From assembly GCF_004322705.1 (NCBI RefSeq), contig NZ_SIZZ01000002.1, forward strand, positions 806,001 through 870,000: DNA of 64,000 nucleotides. Direction: 5' to 3'. The position numbers and the translations under genes are program-made. The DNA comes from Dyella terrae. Lineage in GTDB: Bacteria > Pseudomonadota > Gammaproteobacteria > Xanthomonadales > Rhodanobacteraceae. The notes below the pieces were generated by a model. The model was given only the letters and a program-made list of their open reading frames with translations, searched no databases and was not told the origin of the DNA. Positions 44,764 to 54,243 of the stretch are shown here, piece by piece; position 1 is the first letter of the stretch, and each line of letters starts with the position of its first letter.

Positions 44764-46536
44764 TTACAGATCCGGTCCGATGACGAGATGCAGCTGCACG
44801 CCGTGCTCTTGCGAGTCGTGTACAGGGACGCCAAGATCCACGCGGATCATGCCGACAGGCGACAGCCAGCGTACACCCAGGCCGGCGCCGACGCGGGGGC
44901 GATAATCCGTGCCGGTGAACGCGTTGCCGGCATCCACGAAGGCGGCCATGCCCCAGTTGCGCGTGAAGTAGTGTTCGACTTCCGTGCTGCCAACCAGCAG
45001 GTTCTCACCGCCAATCACGCGATCATAGGAGTTGCGCGGTCCGATGCTTTCATACGCATAACCGCGCACCGACCGGTCGCCACCGGCGAAGAAGCGAAGC
45101 TGCGGTGGCAGGGCGCTGAAGTCACCCACCCAGGTGGCGCCCGCCGTGCCGCGAATGATCAGGCGATCTTGCGCATCGTTGAAGGCGCGAATCCATTTGG
45201 CGTCAGCGATCACCTGGCTGAAACGCGTATCGGAGGCAAGCGAACCCAGCGTGCTGCGTGCGGTGAAGGTGAGCGACCAGCCGCGACGGACGAAGATGGG
45301 ATTGTCACCGCTCTTGCGCGACAACGTGGCTTCGGCATAAAGCAGCGTGCTGTTGCCGTGTTCGATGCCCAGCGTGTTGTCCGGTTCGCCACCTTTCTTG
45401 CCCACAGTGAACGTGCCCGACAGGGCGTTCATGCCGATGGTGCGCGTCCATCCCAGCCACTGTCGCGTTTCGTTGGCGACCAGTCCCAGTGTCCGGGATT
45501 TCGATGTGCTGGTATCCGAATCACGATAGTTGGCGCCGAAATTGAAGCTACGCTGGTTATCGCCGGGCATGGGAATCGAGTAGAGCGTCTGCACGGTCTT
45601 GAGTTTCTGCGCCAGCACAAGGTCGTTCTTCCACTTGTGCCCGCGCGCGTTGATCCAGCGACGCTCCATGCTGGCACGCAAGCCCACGCCCGTGTCGGTG
45701 CCGATGAAGGGGCCGCCGGTGTAGACCGTGCGCTTGGCCGGTGCCAGCTCGACTTTCACGTTCACCACGCCGCCGCCTTTCGACTCCACGTCGGGCATGA
45801 CGTTTACGACGGAAAAGTAGTCGGCGCCATTAAGCGCCTGCTGAAGCGACAGCAATTGCGACTGGTTGAAGTAGTCGCCGTGCTTGAACGGGACGTAGCG
45901 ATCGAGGAAGCCCTCGCGGAACTGCGAGCCTTCGAAGTGCACCTCGCCGAATTTGTAGCGCGTGCCCGCTTCCCACGCGAGTTTCACGACGGCGCTGCGA
46001 TTGCCGCGCGTGACTTCGACGCGTCGCTCGGTCAGCTTCGCATCCAGGAATCCGTAGGCGGTCAGCGCGCCGGACAACTGGTCGCGCAGCTGGTCGTACG
46101 TGCCGTGATTAAGCTGCTGGCCCTTGAGTGCCTCGATGTTCTTTTCGGCCCGGCGAATCGGGCCGATATCCATGGCGGTCTTGTCCAGCTTCACCTGGAC
46201 GTCGGTAATCATCACCGGTTCGCCCGGGACGACGTGCAGGGAGACACGCCAGTTGCCATCGCTGGCCGGCTGCAGTTCGCCGGTGACCTTGGCTTCGTAG
46301 TAACCGTAAGGCTGCAAGGCGAGGCCGGCCTGAGCTTCGGCACGATCGAACAGGCGCCGCACCTGCGCCTCGGTGACTTCGCGCGTCGTGTACTGCGACA
46401 ACTCGACCTGGGAGAGCACCGCCGCCTTGAGCGTGTCGTCCACGCCATCGACCACCAACTGCACGCCTGCATGCGCGAGCGAAGACAACATCAGCAGGGG
46501 CAGGGCGACGAGGCCCAGGCGAGGGTTACAGCGCAT
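44764..46536 (-). CDS. tamA: Outer-membrane assembly protein TamA
   Basis: 590 residues. Signal peptide (LGLVALPLLMLSSLAHA), three POTRA domains (about 22-265) and a C-terminal Omp85 barrel. The barrel keeps the loop-6 motif region FFAGGDRSVRGYAYESIGPRN with its VRGY core, and ends in alternating hydrophobic residues (GVQLHLVIGPDL). Partner of TamB downstream. Belongs to the BamA superfamily; TamA rather than BamA because it has three POTRAs and is coupled to tamB. Confidence 0.95.
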   Translation of the reverse strand: MRCNPRLGLVALPLLMLSSLAHAGVQLVVDGVDDTLKAAVLSQVELSQYTTREVTEAQVRRLFDRAEAQAGLALQPYGYYEAKVTGELQPASDGNWRVSLHVVPGEPVMITDVQVKLDKTAMDIGPIRRAEKNIEALKGQQLNHGTYDQLRDQLSGALTAYGFLDAKLTERRVEVTRGNRSAVVKLAWEAGTRYKFGEVHFEGSQFREGFLDRYVPFKHGDYFNQSQLLSLQQALNGADYFSVVNVMPDVESKGGGVVNVKVELAPAKRTVYTGGPFIGTDTGVGLRASMERRWINARGHKWKNDLVLAQKLKTVQTLYSIPMPGDNQRSFNFGANYRDSDTSTSKSRTLGLVANETRQWLGWTRTIGMNALSGTFTVGKKGGEPDNTLGIEHGNSTLLYAEATLSRKSGDNPIFVRRGWSLTFTARSTLGSLASDTRFSQVIADAKWIRAFNDAQDRLIIRGTAGATWVGDFSALPPQLRFFAGGDRSVRGYAYESIGPRNSYDRVIGGENLLVGSTEVEHYFTRNWGMAAFVDAGNAFTGTDYRPRVGAGLGVRWLSPVGMIRVDLGVPVHDSQEHGVQLHLVIGPDL

Positions 46537-46650
46537 GCACAGATCCGTCCAATGGGGCAGCGGGGAGGGGGAATTCCCGTGCCTCCCAGCTTAATGGCTA
46601 GAGGATGGACCGCAAAAGGATGATGGGTGCGTGAGGAATAGGGATTGGAA

Positions 46651-46747
46651 GAGCGGTGAACGGAGGAACAGTGAACGGTAAGCGGACGAGCGGAGAAGGC
46701 TTGCGGGAGCCCGCTTTTACCTGTTCACCGTTTACCGTTCACCGCTC
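46651..46747. repeat. Long imperfect inverted repeat with GGTGAACGG units
   Basis: The left arm (46651-46681) and the right arm (46716-46747) are inverted copies made of short repeats; both outer ends read GAGCGGTGAACGG on opposite strands. A small GCGGGAGCCCGC hairpin lies in the middle. The left arm contains GGAACAGTGAACGG, also found at 11983-11996. The element abuts the end of the glucan synthase gene and fills most of the gap to tamA. Confidence 0.75.
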
Positions 46748-49369
46748 TCACCCCGCCTTATCGCCTGCCTTGTGGGCAATCCAGGCACCGGCGACAGCCG
46801 AGACGTACGGAATGGACTGCGCAGCCAGGATGAACATCCACAGCTTGCTTTCGAGGTAGCCCGAGCCATAAGCCATGGCCATGCCGATGATGCAGAGCAT
46901 CAGGGCGCAGGCCATCAGCAACTCTTCGCGCACCGGAGCGAAGGCCGCGAAGTTGCTGCCGCCAATGCGGCGGCTCTTGGCAGTCACCACGAACGAGGTC
47001 TTCTCACGGGTCAACCCATGCAGGATGCCGCGTGCAATGGCGTGTGACAGGCCCATGCTGGCCACGGAGGCCATCAGGGTGTCGTACCAGCCGCAGGGGA
47101 CGCGTGCGCGGTAGAGCACGATGCCGAAGATGGCCTTGGCGAAGAAGAAGCCGATGACCGGGATCAGGAAGAGCTGCATTGGCAGGTTGAACAGGCTCGG
47201 CGCGCCCACCATGCCCGCGGTCCAGAAAATGGCCATGAGCGTGAATATCAGGTGCAGGGCATCGGCGAACCAGCTGAACCAGCCGGTGAGGAAGTGGAAG
47301 CGCTGGCCGCCCGAAAGCGGGCCCTTCTTGGTCATCCAGTCCCAGCGGCCCTTGAGGATCTGCATGGCGCCGAAGGCCCAGCGATAGCGCTGGCTCTTGT
47401 AGGCCTTGAAGTCGGCCGGGGTCAGGCCCTTGCCCATGAGCTCGTCGACGTAGACCAGCTCGTAGCCGGCGTGCATCAGGCGCAGGCCAAGCTCGGCGTC
47501 TTCGCAGATCGTCCACTCGGACCAGCCGCCCGTGCCTTCCAGCGCGGAGCGGCGGACCATCGTCATGGTGCCATGCTGGATGATCGCGTTGCGCTCGTTG
47601 CGATGGTGCATGCCGATGCGGAAGAAGCCGTCGAACTCCCATGCGGTCATGCGGCGGAAACGGTTGTGCTCGAAGTCGCGATGGGCCTGCGGACACTGCA
47701 CCACGGCCACCTTCGGGTCGTGGAAGTAGCCGGTGAGGGTGGACAGCCAGTCTTCGCGCACCACGTAGTCGGCGTCGATGACGGCCACCACATCGGCACT
47801 GGGGTCGGTTTCCTTCAGGCCAAAGTTGAGCGCACCGGCCTTGAAGCCCGGCCACGGTTCCAGGTGGAAGAAGCGGAAGCGGCTGCCGAGCTTCTCGCAG
47901 TACTCCTGCACCGGCTTCCAGATGGCCGGGTCCTTGGTGTTGTTGTCCAGCACCAGGACTTCATAGTTTTCGTAGTCGAGCTTCGCCAGGGAGTCGAGGG
48001 TGACGAAGACCATCTCCGGTGGTTCGTTGTAGCAGGCCAGGTGGATCGACACGAACGGCTGCTTGGCCGGCGGATCGGGGCGCAGCATGCCCGCATGGCG
48101 CACCCAGCCACGGCTCCACAGCACCTCGGTGAATTCGAAGCCGTTGATCAGCAGGATGCCGAGGATGGCGATCTGGGCCGGGAACAGCAGGACCAGCATG
48201 GTCCAGTCGATCCAGCTCAGGTAGAAGTTGAAGGGCAAGGTGGCCGACCAGACGATCAGGCCGCAAGCCAGCTGGATCAGCGCGCAGAAGAAGAAGCGGC
48301 CCGTGAGCTTGAAGCGGCTGTAACGACGCGCAAACCAGATCATCGGCACCAGCGCCAGCAGGCTGGCCGCGAGGGCTTTCCACGGCCATGCGACGTCTTC
48401 CGTCACGGGGCCCGTGAACGGGAACTTGAGCTGGCGATCGGCGTTGAACACGCCCCAGTAAGCCTCGGTGCGCCCGGAGAGCTTTTCCTTCCAGGGCTGA
48501 TCGAAGGCTTCCATGATGTAGTAGTCGATGCCTTCCGCCTTCGCCTTGTTGAACCACTGGCGCAGGAAGATGGCCTCGTCGGATACCGACGGCTTGGCGT
48601 ACTGGAAGCGGTCGCCGTTCGATGGCCAGCCGATTTCGCCGATGACGATGTGCTTGTTCGGGAACAGCTGCTTCAGATAGCGATAGTTGCCCATCGCGTC
48701 GTCGATGCCTTCCGAGCGCGGGCGACCGTTCCAGTAGGGGAAAAGGTGGACGGTGATGAAGTCCACGTGGTCGGCCAGTTCCGGGTACTTGGCCCAGATA
48801 TGCCACGGCTCGGCGATCGACACGGGCTGTTTCAGCGCCGCGCGGGCACGGTCGGCGTACGCCATCAGCTGTTCCGGCGGGATGTCGTTGCGGAACAGGA
48901 CTTCGTTGCCGACGATCACGCGGGAAATCGAATTGGGGTAACGGCGGGCCTGGGCGATCAGTCCTTCCAGTTCCAGCTCGTTGTTGTCCAGGCGGCGGTC
49001 GATCCAGGCGCCGGCCATGACGTCCAGGCCTTCCTTCTCGGCCAGGCGATAGACCTGGGGGTTCTGCAGCGTGGAGTAGGTGCGGATGCGCGGCGAATAG
49101 CGCTTGATCAGCTTCAGGTCGCCGTCGATTTCCTCTTCGCTGGGGAAGTCGTTCTTGAGCGGGTTCTGATAGCGCTGGAAGGCCGACAGGGCGAAACCGC
49201 CGATCGGGCCCTTCCAGTCATCCGGGCCGTGGGGGTAATTGCCGCCCCACCACAGGGCGATGTTCATGGCCGCCACGACCATGGCGAGCAGGAAGGCTGC
49301 AAGCAGCGGGTGCCGGCTATCCTGGTTGGCTGCTTTGGCGCTCAAGAACGATCCCCGTGAATGCCTCAC
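46748..49369 (-). CDS. NdvB-like beta-glucan synthase: GH17 domain fused to membrane GT2
   Basis: 873 residues. Order: one N-terminal membrane helix (about 21-41); a GH17-like glucanase/transglycosylase domain (about 45-320) with both catalytic glutamates visible, E156 in VGNEVLF and E245 in IGEIGWPSNG; two or three membrane helices (330-412); a GT2 processive glycosyltransferase domain (about 435-665) with DAD at 532-534, ED at 623-624 and QRYRW at 660-664; and several C-terminal membrane helices. This is the layout of NdvB-type enzymes that make cyclic or branched beta-1,3/1,6-glucans for the periplasm, the GH17 part remodelling the chain outside. Start GTG at 49369; a TTG eight codons later with GGGGA before it is an alternative. 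Confidence 0.9.
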   Translation of the reverse strand: MRHSRGSFLSAKAANQDSRHPLLAAFLLAMVVAAMNIALWWGGNYPHGPDDWKGPIGGFALSAFQRYQNPLKNDFPSEEEIDGDLKLIKRYSPRIRTYSTLQNPQVYRLAEKEGLDVMAGAWIDRRLDNNELELEGLIAQARRYPNSISRVIVGNEVLFRNDIPPEQLMAYADRARAALKQPVSIAEPWHIWAKYPELADHVDFITVHLFPYWNGRPRSEGIDDAMGNYRYLKQLFPNKHIVIGEIGWPSNGDRFQYAKPSVSDEAIFLRQWFNKAKAEGIDYYIMEAFDQPWKEKLSGRTEAYWGVFNADRQLKFPFTGPVTEDVAWPWKALAASLLALVPMIWFARRYSRFKLTGRFFFCALIQLACGLIVWSATLPFNFYLSWIDWTMLVLLFPAQIAILGILLINGFEFTEVLWSRGWVRHAGMLRPDPPAKQPFVSIHLACYNEPPEMVFVTLDSLAKLDYENYEVLVLDNNTKDPAIWKPVQEYCEKLGSRFRFFHLEPWPGFKAGALNFGLKETDPSADVVAVIDADYVVREDWLSTLTGYFHDPKVAVVQCPQAHRDFEHNRFRRMTAWEFDGFFRIGMHHRNERNAIIQHGTMTMVRRSALEGTGGWSEWTICEDAELGLRLMHAGYELVYVDELMGKGLTPADFKAYKSQRYRWAFGAMQILKGRWDWMTKKGPLSGGQRFHFLTGWFSWFADALHLIFTLMAIFWTAGMVGAPSLFNLPMQLFLIPVIGFFFAKAIFGIVLYRARVPCGWYDTLMASVASMGLSHAIARGILHGLTREKTSFVVTAKSRRIGGSNFAAFAPVREELLMACALMLCIIGMAMAYGSGYLESKLWMFILAAQSIPYVSAVAGAWIAHKAGDKAG

Positions 49370-49548
49370 AACACGAGGCCCTTAAAGCCCGAGGAGCTTA
49401 CCGAGGCACGGACAATCGCTCAAGAAAAGCCTTGGGGCGATGGTCAGGGTGAGGTCAGGGGCCGGGGTGTCCGAAAGTGATCCGGCGGGTGCGCAAGGGC
49501 CGCAAAGGGTGCGGAGACTCTCCCGGCCCCTGTTCACGGGAGCTGGCC

Positions 49549-50016
49549 TTACGCGAGGAGCGAGCGCAGCATCCAGGCGGTCTTTTCATGCTCTTTCAGG
49601 CGGCCGGTGACAATGTCGGCCGTGCCTTCGTCGCCCGCCTCGTCGGCCACCTTGATGACCTGGCGGGCCGTATGGGCGGCGATTTCATGGCCTTCGACCA
49701 GCTGCCCGACCATGTCCTTCCACTCCGGTACGCCGGATTCTTCCTTGATGGTGGTCAGCTTGCCGAACTGGCTGTAGGAGCCGGGGGCGAACACGTCCAG
49801 GGTGCGGATGCGCTCGGCCACTTCGTCGGCGGCCAGCCACAGCTCGTTGTACTGGGTCTCGAACATCGTGTGCAGGCTGTTGAACTGCGGGCCGGTGATG
49901 TTCCAGTGGAAGCTGTGGGTCTTCAGGTACAGCGAATACGTGTCGGCAAGCAGCTTGGACAGCTGCCCGGCGATCTTCTCGCGGTCCTTTTTCTCGATGC
50001 CGATGGAAATACCCAT
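49549..50016 (-). CDS. dps: Dps-family ferritin-like DNA-protection protein
   Basis: 155 residues. Forms dodecamers that oxidise and store iron and shield DNA during stress. The inter-subunit ferroxidase residues are seen in [22 protein letters not shown] (His, His, Asp/Glu positions) and [14 protein letters not shown]. The C-terminal helix SLLA end is short and N-terminal lysine-rich tail is minimal ([14 protein letters not shown]), so DNA binding through a tail is uncertain. AAGGAG lies 7 bases before the ATG. Divergent from hrpA. An OxyR-like site is plausible but I could not mark one. Confidence 0.93.
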   Translation of the reverse strand: MGISIGIEKKDREKIAGQLSKLLADTYSLYLKTHSFHWNITGPQFNSLHTMFETQYNELWLAADEVAERIRTLDVFAPGSYSQFGKLTTIKEESGVPEWKDMVGQLVEGHEIAAHTARQVIKVADEAGDEGTADIVTGRLKEHEKTAWMLRSLLA

Positions 50017-50108
50017 GGTTTTTCTCCTTCCAAGGTTGAAAAAGCGGAATCTGGATCGAGCTTAGCCGGGCCAGCCGTTAGGGAAAAATGAATCCTTTCG
50101 ATGTTCCC

Positions 50109-50125
50109 GATAGCCACCAGCTATC
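50109..50125. promoter_or_regulatory. Small inverted repeat abutting the hrpA start
   Basis: GATAGC-CACCA-GCTATC, a perfect 6-bp inverted repeat, ends exactly before the ATG at 50126, and TATCAT (50122-50127) could be a -10. If it is, the message would begin near 50134-50138, where a second in-frame ATG (50138) lies. Confidence 0.4.
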
Positions 50126-53100
50126 ATGTCCAGTCCCATGAATGACTCTGCTCCCACCTCGAATCACCCGTCAGAACGCCGCCTGCGCGAGTTGCGCAAG
50201 GCGCTGGACGCTGTCAGCAGTCGCGACTTCGGCCGTTTGCTCGGTCGCTGGCGCGGGCTGTCGCGCCGGCCCGATGACAAGAAACTGCAGGCGCTGGTCG
50301 CCGATATCGAGGTGTCCGCGACAAGACGCCGCGCGCGTGCCGAGGCCAAGCCGGCGATCAAGCTCGATGAATCGCTGCCGGTCAGCGCGCGGGCCGAGGA
50401 CATCGTCAAGCTGATCCGCGAACACCAGGTGGTGGTCATCGCCGGTGAGACGGGTTCGGGCAAGACGACGCAATTGCCGAAGCTGTGCCTGGCCGCCGGG
50501 CGGGGCGAGGCCGGCATGATCGGCTGCACCCAGCCGCGTCGCCTGGCGGCGCATTCGGTGGCGCGGCGCGTGGCGGAGGAGCTGGGCACGAACCTGGGCG
50601 ACCAGGTCGGTTTCCAGGTGCGCTTTACGGATCAGGTGTCGGATCGCACCCTCGTCAAATTCATGACCGACGGCATCCTGCTGGCCGAGACACAGGGTGA
50701 TCCCTGGCTGTCGGCCTACGACACCATCATCATCGACGAGGCGCACGAACGCAGCCTCAACATCGATTTCCTGCTGGGCTATCTCAAGCGCCTGGCGGTG
50801 AAGCGGCCCGATCTCAAAATCATCGTCACCTCGGCCACGATCGATACCGAGCGCTTTGCCGAACACTTTGGCGATGCACCGGTGGTGTCGGTGGAAGGGC
50901 GCACGTATCCGGTGGAAGTGCGCTGGCGCTCCGTGGAGGCGCTGGGGACCCAGCGCACTGGCCGCGACATGCAGCAGGGCAGTGCCGACCATGTGGCGGC
51001 CGTGCTTGACGACATCACGCGCGACGACCCGCGCGGCGACGTGCTGGTATTCCTGCCGGGTGAACGCGAAATTCGCGACGCGCATCTGCTGCTTTCGCGA
51101 CGTCAGTACCGCGAGACAGAAATCCTGCCGCTCTACGCGCGCCTGTCCGCCGGCGACCAGGATCGTGTTTTCAAGCCAGGAACCAAGCGCCGCGTGGTGC
51201 TTGCCACCAACGTGGCGGAAACCTCGCTGACGGTGCCGCGCATCCGCTACGTCATCGACAGCGGGCAAGCGCGCGTCAAACGTTACAGCCAGCGTAGCCA
51301 GCTTGAACGCCTGCATGTCGAGCCGGTTTCCCAGGCCGCGGCCGATCAGCGCAAGGGCCGTTGCGGGCGCGTGGGGCCGGGCATCTGCTATCGCCTCTAT
51401 GACGAGGCCGATTTCCACAGCCGCGCCGAATATACCGATCCGGAGCTGCTGCGTTCGTCGCTCGCCAACGTCATCCTGCGCATGCTCAGCCTGCAGTTGG
51501 GTGACGTCGATCAGTTTCCGTTCCTGGAGGCACCCGATCCGCGCGTGGTGGCAGATGGATATCGCCGGTTGGCGGAGATTTCCGCGATCGACGAGCAACG
51601 CCATCTCACTGCCATCGGGCGTACGCTGGCTCGCTTGCCGATCGATGTGCAGCTGGCGCGCATGCTGGTGGAAGCACAGAAGCTGCTGAGCCTGCGCGAC
51701 GTGCTGATCGTTGTCTCTTTCCTGAGCATCCAGGATCCGCGCGAACGCCCGGCGGATGCGCGTCAGCAGGCCGATGCGGCGCATGCGGCGTTTGCCGATC
51801 CAAAGTCCGATTTTGTCGGGGTGCTGAACCTTTGGCGCGACTACGACAAGGCGCACGAGGACCTGACGCAGTCGAAGCTGCGCGACTGGTGTTCGCGCCA
51901 CTTCCTCAGTTTCATGCGCATGCGCGAGTGGCGTGAATTGCATCGGCAGCTCTTGCTGGTGGTGCAGGAGCTGGGGTGGAAGCTGGAGGCCAGGGCCGGC
52001 GCCGTGGAGCCGCCGCCCGGCGACCGTCCTTCCCGGAAACCAGTCGTGGCAAGGAAGGGTGCCGCCAGTGAAAAGGCGCCGCTTACCCTGAAGGCTGGCG
52101 ACGCCGTTTCCACGGGCAAGGTGAGCGAAGAGGATCTTCGCTACGAAGCGATTCATCGCAGCCTGCTTTCCGGTCTCCCGACGCAGGTCGGCCACAAGGA
52201 CGAGAAGGGCATCTATCGAAGCACGCGCGAGCGCCGCTTCCAGGTGTTCCCCGGTTCGTCGCTGTCGAAGGTGCCGCCGAACTGGGTTTTCGCCGCGCAG
52301 ATCCTCGACGTGGGTGGCAAGGTGTGGGGCATGATGTGCGCCCGCGTCGAGCCGGTGTGGATCGAACAGCAGGCCGGGCATTTGTTGCGCAGTGCCTGTC
52401 GCGATCCGCATTGGTCGCGCAAGCGCGGCACCGTGGTGGCGTACGAGCAGGTGAGCCTTTTCGGGCTGACATTGGTCGAGCGTCGCCCGGTGACCTTCCA
52501 GTTGCAGGATCCACCGCTCGCCCATGCGATTTTCCTGCGCGAGGCGCTCGTGCGCGGCGACATCGACGCGCGCGCGGACTTTATCCGCGCCAACCAGCGC
52601 GTGATGGAAGATGCGCAGGGCATCGAGGCCCGACAGCGTCGCGAGGGCCTGATTCGCCACGAAGACGATCTTGTCGCGTTCTTCGAGGGCAAGCTGCCAC
52701 AGGATGTTGCGAGCGGCCGTGCGCTCGATGCCTGGTATCGGCAGGCGCGCCCCGCGGAGCAAGCCGCGCTGCGCTGGTCCATCGATGATGTGTTGGTCGG
52801 TGGCGCGGGGCTGGACCCCAGGGCGTTTCCGGCCTGGCTGGAGCTGCCTCCCCAGCGGTATCGCCTCGAGTATCGCTTCGTACCTGGCGATGAAGCCGAC
52901 GGCGTGACCCTTCACCTGCCGCTGGCCATGCTCAATGCATTGCCCTCGGCGCGTTGCGAATGGCTGGTGCCCGGGCTGCTGGCTGAGAAAGTCGCCGAGC
53001 TGATTCGTGCGCTGCCCAAGCCACTCCGCCGCAACTTTGTGCCGGCGCCGGATTTTGCGCGCGCGTTTGTCGAGGCCGAGGTGCCCCGCGACGAACCTTT

Positions 53101-54166
53101 ATCGCGAGCCCTGGCGTCGTTCCTCAAGCGCGCCACGGGTGTTGATGTGGGGGCTCAGGAGTTCGATGCGGCGCAGTTGCCCGCACATTTCGCCATGCGC
53201 TTTCGCCTGCACGACGAGAAAGGCCGGACGCTTGGAGCCGGGCGCGATCTGTCGGTGCTTCGCGGCCAATGGGAGGGCCAGGCGCGCGAAGCTTTTTCGC
53301 GCAAGACCGATATCGAACTCACGCGTGAAGATGTCATGCAGTGGGATTTCGAAGAGATTCCCGCGCAAGTGCGCTCTGAGGGCGGCCTGATGGCATTCCC
53401 TGCGCTGGTGGATCTTGGCGAGGCGGTCGCATTGCGCGTCTTCGAGCGCAGCGATGAAGCCCGCGAAGCCCATCGCGCTGGCGTTGTGCGCTTGCTTCGT
53501 CATGCCATTGCCACGGACATGAAGCAGGCGCGTCGCCGGCTGCCTATCAGCAATCCGCTGGCACTGAAATATGCGCCGATGGGTGGCGTGGATGGACTGC
53601 GTGAGGACCTGGCCGAAGGCGGCTTCACCGACCTGCTGGAGCGGCATGATCTGAACGTGCGTACCGCGGCCGCGTTCGAGTCGCTGCGTACGCATGCCGC
53701 GCGCGAGATCTTCGGTGCGGGTGTCGAGCGCCTGAAACTGGCCGAGCCCATCATCGAGGCGCAGGCGGAACTGAAGCCCTGGCTGGAGCCCCCGCTGATG
53801 GGATTTGCCCGGGCCAGCTATGACGACCTGCGCGAGCAACTGGAGAACCTGCTGACGCCCGGCGTGCTGCGCGAGCTGCCGACCTCGCGCCTGGCCCATT
53901 TTCCGCGCTACCTGAAGGCCATGCGCCTGCGCGGTGAGCGCCTGCGTCAGGACCCCACCAAGGACCAGCAGCGCATGTTGCAGGTGCTGCCCTACTGGCG
54001 TGAGTACCTGCGTCATCGAGCGGGTGGCACGCCGGCGGCGGACCTGGCCGAGCTACGCTGGTTGATCGAGGAGTGGCGGGTTTCGCTATTCGCCCAGGAG
54101 ATGAAGACGCCCGAGCCGGTGTCGGCCAAACGACTGGCGCGCGCCCTGGATGCCCTGACCGCCTGA
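50126..54166 (+). CDS. hrpA: DEAH-box ATP-dependent RNA helicase HrpA
   Basis: 1,346 residues, normal for the long bacterial HrpA. Motifs: I GETGSGKTTQLPK (about 108-120), Ia QPRRLAAHSVARRVAEE, II DEAH at 204-207, III SAT, then motifs IV-VI (QAAADQRKGRCGRVGPGICYRL) in the second RecA domain, the ratchet/OB part, and the long C-terminal domain (DUF3418) ending near 1340. E. coli HrpA resolves stalled ribosomes; the C-terminal region is needed for that activity. The start codon is ambiguous between 50126 and 50138 because a -10-like hexamer overlaps the former and neither has a ribosome site. relA follows after 77 bp. Confidence 0.95.
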   Translation: MSSPMNDSAPTSNHPSERRLRELRKALDAVSSRDFGRLLGRWRGLSRRPDDKKLQALVADIEVSATRRRARAEAKPAIKLDESLPVSARAEDIVKLIREHQVVVIAGETGSGKTTQLPKLCLAAGRGEAGMIGCTQPRRLAAHSVARRVAEELGTNLGDQVGFQVRFTDQVSDRTLVKFMTDGILLAETQGDPWLSAYDTIIIDEAHERSLNIDFLLGYLKRLAVKRPDLKIIVTSATIDTERFAEHFGDAPVVSVEGRTYPVEVRWRSVEALGTQRTGRDMQQGSADHVAAVLDDITRDDPRGDVLVFLPGEREIRDAHLLLSRRQYRETEILPLYARLSAGDQDRVFKPGTKRRVVLATNVAETSLTVPRIRYVIDSGQARVKRYSQRSQLERLHVEPVSQAAADQRKGRCGRVGPGICYRLYDEADFHSRAEYTDPELLRSSLANVILRMLSLQLGDVDQFPFLEAPDPRVVADGYRRLAEISAIDEQRHLTAIGRTLARLPIDVQLARMLVEAQKLLSLRDVLIVVSFLSIQDPRERPADARQQADAAHAAFADPKSDFVGVLNLWRDYDKAHEDLTQSKLRDWCSRHFLSFMRMREWRELHRQLLLVVQELGWKLEARAGAVEPPPGDRPSRKPVVARKGAASEKAPLTLKAGDAVSTGKVSEEDLRYEAIHRSLLSGLPTQVGHKDEKGIYRSTRERRFQVFPGSSLSKVPPNWVFAAQILDVGGKVWGMMCARVEPVWIEQQAGHLLRSACRDPHWSRKRGTVVAYEQVSLFGLTLVERRPVTFQLQDPPLAHAIFLREALVRGDIDARADFIRANQRVMEDAQGIEARQRREGLIRHEDDLVAFFEGKLPQDVASGRALDAWYRQARPAEQAALRWSIDDVLVGGAGLDPRAFPAWLELPPQRYRLEYRFVPGDEADGVTLHLPLAMLNALPSARCEWLVPGLLAEKVAELIRALPKPLRRNFVPAPDFARAFVEAEVPRDEPLSRALASFLKRATGVDVGAQEFDAAQLPAHFAMRFRLHDEKGRTLGAGRDLSVLRGQWEGQAREAFSRKTDIELTREDVMQWDFEEIPAQVRSEGGLMAFPALVDLGEAVALRVFERSDEAREAHRAGVVRLLRHAIATDMKQARRRLPISNPLALKYAPMGGVDGLREDLAEGGFTDLLERHDLNVRTAAAFESLRTHAAREIFGAGVERLKLAEPIIEAQAELKPWLEPPLMGFARASYDDLREQLENLLTPGVLRELPTSRLAHFPRYLKAMRLRGERLRQDPTKDQQRMLQVLPYWREYLRHRAGGTPAADLAELRWLIEEWRVSLFAQEMKTPEPVSAKRLARALDALTA

Positions 54167-54210
54167 CCGGTTCCGCCCCGCATGGGGCAAGATCGCTCAT
54201 TCCCCCGTAC

Positions 54211-54216
54211 TACAAT
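54211..54216 (+). promoter_or_regulatory. Candidate -10 of the relA promoter
   Basis: TACAAT, 5 of 6 to consensus, lies 27 bp before the GTG start, with GAGGA between them for ribosome binding. No good -35 at 16-18 bp upstream. Confidence 0.45.
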
Positions 54217-54243
54217 GCGCGTGCATTCGAGGACGTTTCGCCC

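Noticed and set aside
54073-54243. relA start inside the 3' end of hrpA
   Set aside because: The extra 57 codons are out-of-frame hrpA sequence; the GTG at 54244 follows a -10-like hexamer and GAGGA.
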